From Betaproteobacteria bacterium (lineage in GTDB: Bacteria; Pseudomonadota; Gammaproteobacteria; Burkholderiales; Burkholderiaceae_C): 64,000 bases of DNA. A program made the position numbers and the translations under genes. The notes under the pieces were generated by a model. The model saw only the letters and a program-made list of their open reading frames with translations. It had not been told where the DNA came from and did no database searches. Below are positions 49,343 through 57,713 of this stretch, piece after piece (the stretch's first letter is position 1; each line of letters opens with the position of its first letter). The DNA lies in NCBI GenBank assembly GCA_947453725.1, contig CANGHH010000019.1:23599-87598 (forward strand), in the 5' to 3' direction.

Positions 49343-50131
49343 TCAGAGGTCGAAGTCGTAATCGATGATCAGCGGCGCATGGTCGCTGAAGCGCTCCGCC
49401 AGATAGATCGACTCGCGCCGGGCCAGCGCCGCCAAGCCCGGCGTGGCCAGGTGGTAGTCGATGCGCCAGCCGACGTTCTTGGCCCAGGCCTGGCCGCGCG
49501 CGCTCCACCAAGTGTATTGTTCGGGCTGCTGGTTCAGCGTGCGGAAGACGTCGACCAGGCCGCCATCGGTCAGCAGCCGCGTCATCCAGGCGCGCTCTTC
49601 GGGCAGGAAGCCGCTGTTCTTGCGGTTGCCCTTCCAGTTCTTCAGGTCGATCTCGTGGTGCGCGATGTTGATGTCGCCGACCAGGATGAATTCGCGCTCG
49701 GCCTTGAGCTGCATCAGGTAGGGGTACATCGCGGCCAGGAAACGGAACTTGGCGGCCTGCCGTTCCTCGCTGCTGCTGCCGCTGGGGAAGTAGCAGCTGA
49801 TCAGGCTGAGCTTGCGCCCGGGCTTGTCGAAGCGGCATTCGACCCAGCGGCCTTCGGGGTCGAATTCGGCGTTGTTCCAGCCGATCACCACTTCGCTGGG
49901 CTCCTGGCGGCTGTACAGGCCGACGCCCGAGTAGCCCTTCTTGTCGGCGTAGTGGAAGTGGGCGTGCATGCCGGCGATCGCGTCGAAACAACCGGTCACA
50001 TCTTCGGTCTGGGCCTTGAGTTCCTGCACCCCCATACAATCGAAAGCGCCGTTTTCGGCCCATTTGATGAAGCCTTTGCGGGCGGCCGACCGGATGCCAT
50101 TCAGGTTGAGCGTAACGAGCCGAAAAGCCAA
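49343..50131 (-). CDS. xth: Exodeoxyribonuclease III
   Basis: AP endonuclease and 3'-5' exonuclease of base-excision repair, 262 residues from a TTG start. Motifs: LVTLNLNGIRSA (N7-type Asn), MGVQELKAQ with metal Glu near 37, GYSGVGLYSR, FILVGDINIAHHEIDLKN near 150-167, WWSARGQAWAKNVGWRIDY, and catalytic His in SDHAPLIIDYD near 250. The last 123 bases, which include the catalytic SDH motif, are repeated twice downstream as orphan remnants. The present C-terminus may therefore have been supplied by inserted DNA. Divergent from pyrE across 20 bases. Confidence 0.94.
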   Translation of the reverse strand: MAFRLVTLNLNGIRSAARKGFIKWAENGAFDCMGVQELKAQTEDVTGCFDAIAGMHAHFHYADKKGYSGVGLYSRQEPSEVVIGWNNAEFDPEGRWVECRFDKPGRKLSLISCYFPSGSSSEERQAAKFRFLAAMYPYLMQLKAEREFILVGDINIAHHEIDLKNWKGNRKNSGFLPEERAWMTRLLTDGGLVDVFRTLNQQPEQYTWWSARGQAWAKNVGWRIDYHLATPGLAALARRESIYLAERFSDHAPLIIDYDFDL

Positions 50132-50151
50132 GGGAACCCCCAGTCAGGACC

Positions 50152-50847
50152 ATGAGCAACGCAGACGATTCCACTTTGGCGCTTGAATTCGTGGAGTTCG
50201 CTGTCGAAGCCGGCGTGCTTCGTTTCGGCGAATTCAAGACCAAGGCCGGACGCCTGTCGCCGTATTTCTTCAACGCCGGCCTGTTCGACGATGGTGCCAA
50301 GCTCGGCCGATTGGCCGAATTTTATGCACGCCGCCTGCTGGCGCCGGAAGCCGGCGCGCCGCCCTTCGACATGGTGTTCGGCCCGGCCTACAAAGGCATC
50401 ACGCTGGCTGCGACGCTGGCCGTCGAGCTGGCCCGCCGCGGCCGCAACGTGCCGCTGGCCTTCAACCGCAAGGAAGCCAAGGACCATGGCGAAGGCGGTC
50501 TGCTGATCGGGGCGCCGGTGCAGGGTCGCGTGCTGATCGTTGACGACGTGATCTCGGCCGGCACCTCGGTGCGGGCCTCGGTGGCGATGATCCAGGCGGC
50601 GGGCGGCACGCCCTGCGGCGTGGCCATCGCGCTGGACCGCCAGGAACGCACGGGCACCGAAGCCGACGATGCGGCCGGCGGCCGCGCGCAAAGCGCCGTG
50701 CAGTTCGTCCAGCAGCAGCTGAAGCTGCCGGTGGTGGCCATCGCGACGCTGGCCGACCTGCTGCACTACCTGCGCCGCGCCGATGCACCCGAGCTGGCCG
50801 CTTACGCCGGGCCGGTGCAGGCCTACCGCGAACGCTTCGGGGTCTGA
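50152..50847 (+). CDS. pyrE: Orotate phosphoribosyltransferase
   Basis: Adds ribose-5-phosphate from PRPP to orotate in pyrimidine synthesis. The 231-residue chain opens with the family block GVLRFGEFKTKAGRLSPYFF. It has AFNRKEAKDHGEGG (catalytic Lys loop) near 104-117 and the PRPP-binding motif VLIVDDVISAGTS near 125-137. The C-terminus has VVAIATLADLLHYL. Divergent from xth with a very short gap, so the promoter must overlap the 5' part of one of the genes. The DUF4124 gene follows with no spacing. Confidence 0.96.
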   Translation: MSNADDSTLALEFVEFAVEAGVLRFGEFKTKAGRLSPYFFNAGLFDDGAKLGRLAEFYARRLLAPEAGAPPFDMVFGPAYKGITLAATLAVELARRGRNVPLAFNRKEAKDHGEGGLLIGAPVQGRVLIVDDVISAGTSVRASVAMIQAAGGTPCGVAIALDRQERTGTEADDAAGGRAQSAVQFVQQQLKLPVVAIATLADLLHYLRRADAPELAAYAGPVQAYRERFGV

Positions 50848-51591
50848 ATGGCAGCCCACGCTGCCGTGCGCCCGCTGTCGCCCGCCTTCCTGCCCGCGCT
50901 GCTGGCGGCTGCGCTGGGGCTGGCGGGGATGCAGGGCGCCGTCGCTGCGGCCGCTGCGGCTTCTGCGGCCATCTATTCCTGCGTCGACGACAAGGGCCGG
51001 CAGGTCACGGCCGACCGCCCGATCGCCGAGTGCACGAACCGCGAACAGCGGCTGCTCAACCGCGACGGTTCGGTGCGTGCGGTGCAGCCGCCGACCCTGA
51101 CCGCCGAAGAACGCGCCGACAAGGAAGCCCGCGACCGCGCGGTCGTCGAAGCGCGTGCGGCACAGGCCGACGCGGGGCGCCGCGACCGCAACCTGATGGC
51201 GCGCTACCCGACCGAGGTCGCCCACAACCGGAGCCGAGAGGCGGCGCTGGACACGGTGCGCCTGGCCATCAAGTCCACCGAACAGCGCCTGCGCGACCTG
51301 TCTGCCGAGCGCAAGCCGCTGCAGACCGAGTCCGAGTTCTACGTCGGCAAGGCCCTGCCCGGCAAGCTGCGCGCGGCGATCGACGCCAATGATGCGGCGA
51401 TCGAAGCGCAGCGTTCGTCGGTCGGCAACCAGGCCGCCGAACTCGAGCGCATCAACCGCCTCTACGACGCCGAGCTGGTGCGGCTGCGCGCCCTCTGGCA
51501 GGGCGCGCCGGCCGGCTCGCTGGGCCCCTTGCCGCCGGTCCAGCTGAAGCCGTTGGCGGCGTCGGCGTCGGCAGCCAAGCCCGCCCCCTAG
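50848..51591 (+). CDS. DUF4124-domain exported protein
   Basis: Protein of 247 residues, function unknown. A signal peptide (LLAAALGLAGMQGAVAA) is followed by the short DUF4124 motif IYSCVDDKGRQVTADRPIAE near 42-61. Then comes a long charged helical region (about 85-225), probably coiled coil, rich in Arg, Glu and Ala, and a Pro/Ala-rich tail. Such proteins are common periplasmic hypotheticals in beta- and gammaproteobacteria. The ATG follows the pyrE TGA directly, so it is likely in one transcript with pyrE. Confidence 0.82.
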   Translation: MAAHAAVRPLSPAFLPALLAAALGLAGMQGAVAAAAAASAAIYSCVDDKGRQVTADRPIAECTNREQRLLNRDGSVRAVQPPTLTAEERADKEARDRAVVEARAAQADAGRRDRNLMARYPTEVAHNRSREAALDTVRLAIKSTEQRLRDLSAERKPLQTESEFYVGKALPGKLRAAIDANDAAIEAQRSSVGNQAAELERINRLYDAELVRLRALWQGAPAGSLGPLPPVQLKPLAASASAAKPAP

Positions 51592-51611
51592 GGCCAGCCG
51601 CCGGCTGGCCC
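51591..51611. terminator. Hairpin between convergent DUF4124 gene and gatB
   Basis: Perfect 9-bp stem GGGCCAGCC / GGCTGGCCC with a 3-base loop, starting at the DUF4124 stop. It lacks a T-tract but is placed to serve both directions. Confidence 0.5.
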
Positions 51612-51621
51612 TCTGGCGCCT

Positions 51622-53073
51622 TCAGCCCAGGCGGCGGCGCAGCAGTTCGCCGGCCTGCGCCGGGTTGGCCTTGCCCTGGCTGGCCTTCATGACCTGGCCG
51701 ACCAGCGCGTTGAAGGCCTTGTCCTTGCCGGCGCGAAACTCTTCGACCGACTTGGCGTTGGCCGCCAGCACGGCATCGACGATGGCTTCCAGCGCGCCGC
51801 TGTCGTTCATCTGCTTCAGGCCCTTGGCGGCGATGACCGCGTCGACCTCGGCCAGCGCGTCGATCCACAGCACCTCGAAGACCTGGCGAGCGCTGTTGTT
51901 CGACAGGGTGCCGTCGAGCACCCGAACGATCAGTTGCGCCAGCGTGGCCGGCCGCAGCGTGGCCGCCGTGATGTCGCGACCTTCGGCGTTCAGCCGCTTC
52001 GAGACTTCGCCCATCAGCCAGTTGGCGGCCAGTTTGGCGTTGCCGCAAGCGCTGCGCAGCGCTTCGTAGTACCGCGCGAAAGCCAGGCTCTGCGTCATCA
52101 GCGCCGCGTCGTCGGTCGACAGGCCGTCGTCGCGCACGAAGCGCGCGGCCATCGCCGCCGGCAGTTCGGGCATCGACACGCGCACGCCTTCGATCCAGTC
52201 CGCAGCGATCACCAGCGGCGGCAGGTCGGGGTCGGGGAAATAGCGGTAATCGTGCGCGTCTTCCTTGCTGCGCATGGCCCGGGTTTCGCCGCTGTCGGGG
52301 TTGAACAGCACGGTCGCCTGTTCGATCGGCAGGCCGTCCTCGAGGCGGTCGATCTGCCACTGGACTTCGAACTCGATGGCCGCCTGCATGTTGCGGAAGC
52401 TGTTCAGGTTCTTGATCTCGCGCCGGGTGCCCAAAGCAGCGCCCGGGCGGCGCACCGACACGTTGGCGTCGCAGCGGAAGCTGCCTTCCTGCATGTTGCC
52501 GTCGCAGATGCCCAGCCAGACGACCAGCGCGTGCAGGGCCTTGGCGTATTCGACGGCCTCGGCGCCGCTGCGGATGTCGGGCTCGGAGACGATCTCCAGC
52601 AGCGGCGTGCCGGCGCGGTTGAGGTCGATGCCGGTCTGGTTGGCGTAGTCCTCGTGCAGGCTCTTGCCGGCGTCTTCCTCGAGGTGGGCGCGCGTCAGGC
52701 GCACGCTGCGCGCGGCGCCGTCGAGCACGAATTCGATGCGCCCGCCCTGCACCACCGGCGTCTCGTACTGGCTGATCTGGTAGCCCTTGGGCAGGTCGGG
52801 GTAGAAGTAGTTCTTGCGCGCGAAGATCGACACCGGCGCCACCTTCGCGCCGACCGCCAGACCCAGCCGGATCGCGCGTTCGACGGCGCCACGGTTCATC
52901 ACCGGCAGCGTGCCCGGCAAGGCCAGATCGACGGCGCAGGCCTGCGTGTTGGGCGCTGCGCCGAAGCTGGTCGACGCGCCGCTGAAGATCTTGCTGGCGG
53001 TGGACAGCTGGGCGTGCGTCTCCAGGCCGATGACGACTTCAAAACCGCGTACGAGGGGTGAGTGGGTCGGCAT
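51622..53073 (-). CDS. gatB: Aspartyl/glutamyl-tRNA amidotransferase subunit B
   Basis: Kinase/tRNA-binding subunit of GatCAB, which amidates misacylated Glu-tRNA(Gln) and Asp-tRNA(Asn). The 483 residues begin FEVVIGLETHAQLSTASKIF. The chain has ARKNYFYPDLPKGYQISQYE near 86-105, SFRCDANVSVR near 198-208 and YRYFPDPDLPPL near 275-286. The YqeY-like tail domain (about 335-483) ends in LLRRRLG. It follows gatA with a one-base gap. Presence of gatCAB implies that this organism makes Gln-tRNA and/or Asn-tRNA indirectly. Confidence 0.97.
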   Translation of the reverse strand: MPTHSPLVRGFEVVIGLETHAQLSTASKIFSGASTSFGAAPNTQACAVDLALPGTLPVMNRGAVERAIRLGLAVGAKVAPVSIFARKNYFYPDLPKGYQISQYETPVVQGGRIEFVLDGAARSVRLTRAHLEEDAGKSLHEDYANQTGIDLNRAGTPLLEIVSEPDIRSGAEAVEYAKALHALVVWLGICDGNMQEGSFRCDANVSVRRPGAALGTRREIKNLNSFRNMQAAIEFEVQWQIDRLEDGLPIEQATVLFNPDSGETRAMRSKEDAHDYRYFPDPDLPPLVIAADWIEGVRVSMPELPAAMAARFVRDDGLSTDDAALMTQSLAFARYYEALRSACGNAKLAANWLMGEVSKRLNAEGRDITAATLRPATLAQLIVRVLDGTLSNNSARQVFEVLWIDALAEVDAVIAAKGLKQMNDSGALEAIVDAVLAANAKSVEEFRAGKDKAFNALVGQVMKASQGKANPAQAGELLRRRLG

Positions 53074-53074
53074 G

Positions 53075-54619
53075 TCAGTACCCCTGCGGCGTGCGCAGGT
53101 GGAAATCGGTGGCCTGCTGCAGCGCGTGGGCGGTGTGCAGCAGGGTACCTTCGTCGAAGTAGTTGCCGATCAGTTGCAGGCCGACCGGCATGCCGTGGGC
53201 GCCGAGTCCGGCCGGCACGCTCATGCCGGGCAGACCGGCCAGGCTGGCGGGCAGCGTGAAGATGTCGGCCAGGTAGGCTTGCAGCGGGTCGTCGCCCTGC
53301 TCGCCCAGCTTCCAGGCCACGGTCGGCGCCACGGGCCCGGCGATGAGGTCGCAGCCCTGGGCGCCGGCCGAAAAGCAGGCCTGGAAATCGTCGGCGATCA
53401 TGCGGCGCAACTTCTGCGCCTGCAGGTAGTAGGCGTCGTAGTAGCCGTGCGACAGCACATAGGTGCCGATCATGATGCGGCGCTTGACCTCGGGCCCGAA
53501 GCCCTCGGCGCGGCTTTTCTTGTACATCTCCATCAGGTCGGCGTACTGCGCGGCGCGGTGGCCGAACTTCACGCCGTCGAAGCGGCCCAGGTTCGAGCTG
53601 GCCTCGGCCGGGGCGATGATGTAGTAGACCGGGATCGACAGCTCGGTACGCGGCAGGCTGACATCGACCAGCGTGGCGCCGAGCTTTTCCAGCTCGGCCA
53701 GTGCCGCGCGCACCGCACCGTTGACGTCGGCGGCCAGCGCAGCCGGGAAGAATTCCTTCGGCAGACCGACGCGCAAACCCTGCAGCGGCTTCGCGGCGCT
53801 GGCGCCGGCGCGTGCCTTGCGCATCAGCGCCGCGTAGTCCTGCGGCGGGCGCTCGGCGCTGGTCGCGTCGCGGGCGTCGAAGCCGCTCATCGCCGACAGC
53901 AGCATCGCGCAGTCTTCCGCCGAGCGCGCCATCGGACCGGCCTGGTCCAGGCTGCTCGCGAAGGCGATCATCCCGTAGCGCGAACACACGCCGTAGGTCG
54001 GCTTGATGCCGGTGATGCCGGTGAAGCTGGCCGGCTGGCGGATCGAGCCGCCGGTGTCGGTGCCCGTGGCGGCCGGCACCAGGCGCGCGGCCACCGCCGC
54101 GGCACTGCCGCCCGACGAGCCGCCGGGCACGCGCTGGCGGTCCCAGGGGTTGAGCACCGGACCGAAGGCCGAATTCTCGTTCGACGAGCCCATCGCGAAC
54201 TCGTCGCAGTTCAGCTTGCCCAGCGTGACCATGCCGGCGCCCGGGCCGCGCCCGGCGGGGCCTGCCTCACCGGCACCCAGCCTCGCCACCACGGTGGCAT
54301 CGAAGGGGCTGGCGTAGCCGGCCAGCATCTTCGAGCCGGCTGTCGAGGGCAGCCCGCTGCGCGCGTGGTCGGTGACGAAGATGTCCTTGTGCGCGATCGG
54401 CACGCCGGTCAGCGGGCCAGCGCTGCCGGCCGCGATGGCCGCGTCGGCAGCGCGGGCCTCGGCCAGCGCGTGGTCGGCGTCGGTGCACAGGAAAGCGCCG
54501 AGGTCGCTGTGGGCGTCGATGCCGGCCAGCAGGCCCTGGGTCAGTTCGACGCTCGAGATCTCGCGGGCCGCCAGCGCGCGCGACAGGCCGGCCACGCCGA
54601 GTTTCAGGACCGCTGTCAT
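53075..54619 (-). CDS. gatA: Aspartyl/glutamyl-tRNA amidotransferase subunit A
   Basis: Glutaminase subunit of GatCAB, 514 residues of the amidase-signature family. Catalytic Lys is in PIAHKDIFVT near 77, and the glycine/serine-rich stretch with cis-Ser and nucleophile Ser is in GTDTGGSIRQPASFTG near 186. GSSNENSAFGPVLNPW is typical of GatA. The insertion AGPAGRGPGAGMV near 120-132 is Gly/Pro-rich and longer than usual. The start overlaps the gatC stop by four bases (ATGA). Order gatC-gatA-gatB is standard. Confidence 0.97.
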   Translation of the reverse strand: MTAVLKLGVAGLSRALAAREISSVELTQGLLAGIDAHSDLGAFLCTDADHALAEARAADAAIAAGSAGPLTGVPIAHKDIFVTDHARSGLPSTAGSKMLAGYASPFDATVVARLGAGEAGPAGRGPGAGMVTLGKLNCDEFAMGSSNENSAFGPVLNPWDRQRVPGGSSGGSAAAVAARLVPAATGTDTGGSIRQPASFTGITGIKPTYGVCSRYGMIAFASSLDQAGPMARSAEDCAMLLSAMSGFDARDATSAERPPQDYAALMRKARAGASAAKPLQGLRVGLPKEFFPAALAADVNGAVRAALAELEKLGATLVDVSLPRTELSIPVYYIIAPAEASSNLGRFDGVKFGHRAAQYADLMEMYKKSRAEGFGPEVKRRIMIGTYVLSHGYYDAYYLQAQKLRRMIADDFQACFSAGAQGCDLIAGPVAPTVAWKLGEQGDDPLQAYLADIFTLPASLAGLPGMSVPAGLGAHGMPVGLQLIGNYFDEGTLLHTAHALQQATDFHLRTPQGY

Positions 54620-54915
54620 TCGATCACCCTGGGCACGAGGAACAGGCCGCCCTCGACGGCCGGTGCGCTTTTCTGATTCGCCGGCCGGTCGTTGCCTTCG
54701 GTGACGAGGTCATCGCGCAGCCGCAGTTGCACCGGATGCAGGGCCGACAACGGGGTCGACAGGGGCTCGACGCCGCGGGTGTCGACGGCGCGCATCTGTT
54801 CGACGATGCCGAAGAAGCCGTTGAGTTGGTCGAGCATCTGCGCCTGTTCGGCGGCCGAGAGTTCGAGCCGCGCGAGGTGGGCGATGCGGTTCACGTCCTG
54901 TGGGGTCAGCGCCAT
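54616..54915 (-). CDS. gatC: Aspartyl/glutamyl-tRNA amidotransferase subunit C
   Basis: Small stabilising subunit of GatCAB, 99 residues from the ATG at 54915, the usual length. It begins ALTPQDVNRIAHLARLELSA, has FFGIVEQMRAVDT near 43-55 and ends FLVPRVIE. A GTG at 54942 would add nine residues and is less typical. First gene of the gatCAB operon, divergent from mreB across 216 bases. Confidence 0.93.
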   Translation of the reverse strand: MALTPQDVNRIAHLARLELSAAEQAQMLDQLNGFFGIVEQMRAVDTRGVEPLSTPLSALHPVQLRLRDDLVTEGNDRPANQKSAPAVEGGLFLVPRVIE

Positions 54916-55131
54916 CGTCTGAAGAGCCGTTTCTGTTGTCACCGGGTCCGGGGGCTGGCTGAGTAAAGCAGCTGGCTACCTCGGTGGCATGGGGTGGATA
55001 CGGTATTATCCCCGGTTACCCGGCAGCCCGTTGGCCCCTCGCGGCTACCACTGGCGCAATTCCGGTTTGGCCCCAGCCAGCGGTCCCCCAGCAAGCGTTC
55101 ATCGCTTCGCCCATTTGCCCTCTCCCCCGCC

Positions 55132-56178
55132 ATGTTCGCTGCTTCCCTGCGCCGTTATTTCTCCACCGACCTTGCCATCGACCTGGGCACCGCCAACACG
55201 TTGATCTACGTGCGCGGCAAAGGCATCGTCCTCGACGAGCCTTCGGTCGTTGCCATCCGCCACGAAGGCGGCCCGCAGGGCAAGAAGACCATCCAGGCCG
55301 TCGGCAAGGAGGCCAAGGCCATGCTGGGCAAGGTGCCCGGCAACATCGAGGCCATCCGGCCGATGAAAGACGGCGTCATCGCCGACTTCACGGTCACCGA
55401 GCAGATGCTCAAGCAGTTCATCCGGATGGTCCATCCGCGCGGCATCCTGCGGCCCAGCCCGCGCATCATCATCTGCGTGCCCTGCGGCTCGACCCAGGTC
55501 GAGCGCCGCGCGATCCGCGAATCGGCGCTCGGCGCTGGCGCTTCGGACGTCTACCTGATCGAAGAACCGATGGCCGCGGCCATCGGTGCCGGCCTGCCGG
55601 TTTCCGAAGCCAGCGGCTCGATGGTGGTCGACATCGGCGGCGGCACCACCGAAGTCGGTGTCATCTCGCTCGGCGGCATGGTCTACAAGGGCAGCATCCG
55701 CGTCGGTGGCGACAAGTTCGACGAATCGATCATCAACTACATCCGCCGCAACTACGGCATGTTGATCGGCGAGCCCACCGCCGAGATGATCAAGAAGAAC
55801 ATCGGCAGCGCCTTCCCGGGCAGCGAAGTCAAGGAAATGGAAGTCAAGGGCCGCAACCTCAGCGAAGGCGTGCCGCGCAGCTTCACGATCTCGTCGAACG
55901 AGATCCTGGAAGCCCTGACCGACCCGCTGAACCAGATGGTCAGCGCGGTCAAGAACGCGCTCGAGCAGACGCCGCCCGAACTGGGCGCCGACATCGCCGA
56001 GCGCGGCATGATGCTGACCGGCGGTGGCGCTCTGCTGCGCGATCTGGACCGCCTGCTGGCCGAAGAAACCGGCCTGCCGGTGCTGGTGGCCGAAGACCCG
56101 CTGACCTGTGTGGTGCGCGGCTGCGGCATGGCGCTGGAACGCATGGAACGCCTGGGCTCCATCTTCACCTCCGAGTGA
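55132..56178 (+). CDS. mreB: Rod-shape-determining actin homologue MreB
   Basis: Actin-like ATPase that guides lateral wall synthesis, 348 residues. The phosphate-1 motif is DLGTANTLIYVRGKGIVLDE near 16-35. VDIGGGTTEVGVISLGGMVY (phosphate 2) is near 164-183. MLTGGGALLRDLDRLLAEET (adenosine motif) is near 290-309. The N-terminal amphipathic MFAASLRRYFSTD fits membrane attachment. The ATG at 55132 matches family length; longer frames extend into the leader. It heads the wall-elongation cluster mreB-mreC-mreD-mrdA-mrdB, divergent from gatCAB. Confidence 0.97.
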   Translation: MFAASLRRYFSTDLAIDLGTANTLIYVRGKGIVLDEPSVVAIRHEGGPQGKKTIQAVGKEAKAMLGKVPGNIEAIRPMKDGVIADFTVTEQMLKQFIRMVHPRGILRPSPRIIICVPCGSTQVERRAIRESALGAGASDVYLIEEPMAAAIGAGLPVSEASGSMVVDIGGGTTEVGVISLGGMVYKGSIRVGGDKFDESIINYIRRNYGMLIGEPTAEMIKKNIGSAFPGSEVKEMEVKGRNLSEGVPRSFTISSNEILEALTDPLNQMVSAVKNALEQTPPELGADIAERGMMLTGGGALLRDLDRLLAEETGLPVLVAEDPLTCVVRGCGMALERMERLGSIFTSE

Positions 56179-56239
56179 GCCGGCGCAGCTGCCGCCAGAG
56201 CCGCTAGAGCCGCGCGCGCTGCACCGCCCTGACGCTGCC

Positions 56240-57181
56240 ATGGCCCTGGGCACGCTCGACCGCACACCGCCGCCATTCTTCCGCCAGGGCCCGTCGGCCC
56301 TGACCAAGCTCGTCTTCTTCTCGGCGCTGGCCGTCTTCCTGATGGTCGCCGACACCCGCTTCAAGCTGGCTGTGCCAGTGCGCGCCACGCTGGCCGTGCT
56401 GCTGCTGCCGGTGCAGCGCACGCTGGCGGTGCCCGTCGAGATGGTCGAGGGCGGCAGCGATTACCTCGGCGGCCTGCGCCAGGCGCTGCAGCGCGAGGCG
56501 CGGGCACAGGCCCGGCTGGCTGCGCAGGCCGAGCGCATGCTGCGTGCCGAGCCGCTGGCGCAGGAGAACGCCCGCTTGCGCGCCCTGCTCGACCTGCGCC
56601 CGGCGCTGGTCGGCCGCGCCCAGCCCGCCGAGGTCCTGTACGAAGCCGCCGACCCCTACACCCGCAAGGTCTTCATCGACCGCGGCAGCGCCCAGGGCGT
56701 GCTGCTGGGCTCGCCGGTGATCAACGAAGCCGGCGTGCTGGGCCAGGTGACGCGCGTCTACGCGCTGAGCGCCGAAGTCACGCTGCTGGCCGACAAGGAC
56801 GCGGCGATTCCGGTCCTGAACACGCGCACCCAGCAGCGCAGTGCGGCTTTCGGCGGCGGCACGCCGGGCGGCATGGAACTGCGCTTCACCTCGGCCAATG
56901 CCGACGTGCTGGTCGGCGACCTGCTGCAGACCAGCGGGCTCGACGGCATCTACCCGCCGGGCCTGCCGGTGGCCCAGGTGGCGGCCGTGCAACGCCGCGT
57001 CGAATCGGGTTTCGCGCGCATCGCCCTGCGGCCGACGGCCAACCCCGACGGCGTCCGCCACGTGCTGATCCTGGAGCCGCTGAGCGTGCAATTGCCGCCG
57101 CGCCCGGCGCCAGCGGCCGAGCCGGCCAAACCCGAGCGCAAGGGCGATGCACCGGGCCGCAAGGGCACGGCCACGCCATGA
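56240..57181 (+). CDS. mreC: Rod-shape-determining protein MreC
   Basis: Bitopic membrane scaffold of the elongasome, 313 residues. One transmembrane helix (LVFFSALAVFLMVAD) near 24-38 is followed by a coiled coil (about 75-115, GLRQALQREARAQARLAAQA). The periplasmic beta domains contain EVLYEAADPYTRKVFIDRGS near 132-151 and GLDGIYPPGLPVAQV near 234-248. The C-terminal 30 residues are Pro/Ala/Lys-rich. The ATG at 56240 is placed 61 bases after mreB. Confidence 0.94.
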   Translation: MALGTLDRTPPPFFRQGPSALTKLVFFSALAVFLMVADTRFKLAVPVRATLAVLLLPVQRTLAVPVEMVEGGSDYLGGLRQALQREARAQARLAAQAERMLRAEPLAQENARLRALLDLRPALVGRAQPAEVLYEAADPYTRKVFIDRGSAQGVLLGSPVINEAGVLGQVTRVYALSAEVTLLADKDAAIPVLNTRTQQRSAAFGGGTPGGMELRFTSANADVLVGDLLQTSGLDGIYPPGLPVAQVAAVQRRVESGFARIALRPTANPDGVRHVLILEPLSVQLPPRPAPAAEPAKPERKGDAPGRKGTATP

Positions 57182-57191
57182 GGGCCGCGCC

Positions 57192-57713
57192 ATGATCATG
57201 CCGCGCGGTTCCGACCAACTGCTGCTGCCGGTCAAACCCGCCTTCATCGCCTTCACGCTGGCGCTGGCCATGGCCTGCGACCTGCTGCCACTGGGCCGCC
57301 AGCCGGCCATGCCCGACCTGCTGGCCGTGGCGCTGGTGTTCTGGAACGTGCACCAGCCGCGGCGCGTCGGCGTTGGCGTCGCTTTCCTGTTCGGCCTGGT
57401 GATGGACGTGCACCAGGGCGCGCTGCTCGGCCAGCACGCGCTGGCTTACACCTTGCTCAGCTTCGTCGCCATCACCATCCACCGGCGGCTGCTGTGGTTC
57501 GGCGTGATCGAGCAGGCCCTGCATATCCTGCCGGTGTTCGTTGCCGCGCACGGCGTGGCGCTGGCCGTGCGCATGCTGGCGGGCGGCATGTTTCCGGGCT
57601 GGGCGCTGCTGCTGGCGCCCGTCTTCGAAGCCTTGCTCTGGCCCCTGGTGACCCTGTTGCTGCTCGCGCCCCAGCGGCGCGCGCCCGACCCGGATCAAAA
57701 TCGGCCGCTGTGA
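57192..57713 (+). CDS. mreD: Rod-shape-determining protein MreD
   Basis: Integral membrane protein of 173 residues with about five or six hydrophobic helices. FGLVMDVHQGALLGQHALAY near 72-91 is the conserved MreD signature (D-x8-G-x-H/A). The ATG at 57192 lies 10 bases after the mreC stop; a second ATG two codons later (57198) is an alternative. Its stop overlaps the mrdA GTG start. Confidence 0.92.
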   Translation: MIMPRGSDQLLLPVKPAFIAFTLALAMACDLLPLGRQPAMPDLLAVALVFWNVHQPRRVGVGVAFLFGLVMDVHQGALLGQHALAYTLLSFVAITIHRRLLWFGVIEQALHILPVFVAAHGVALAVRMLAGGMFPGWALLLAPVFEALLWPLVTLLLLAPQRRAPDPDQNRPL

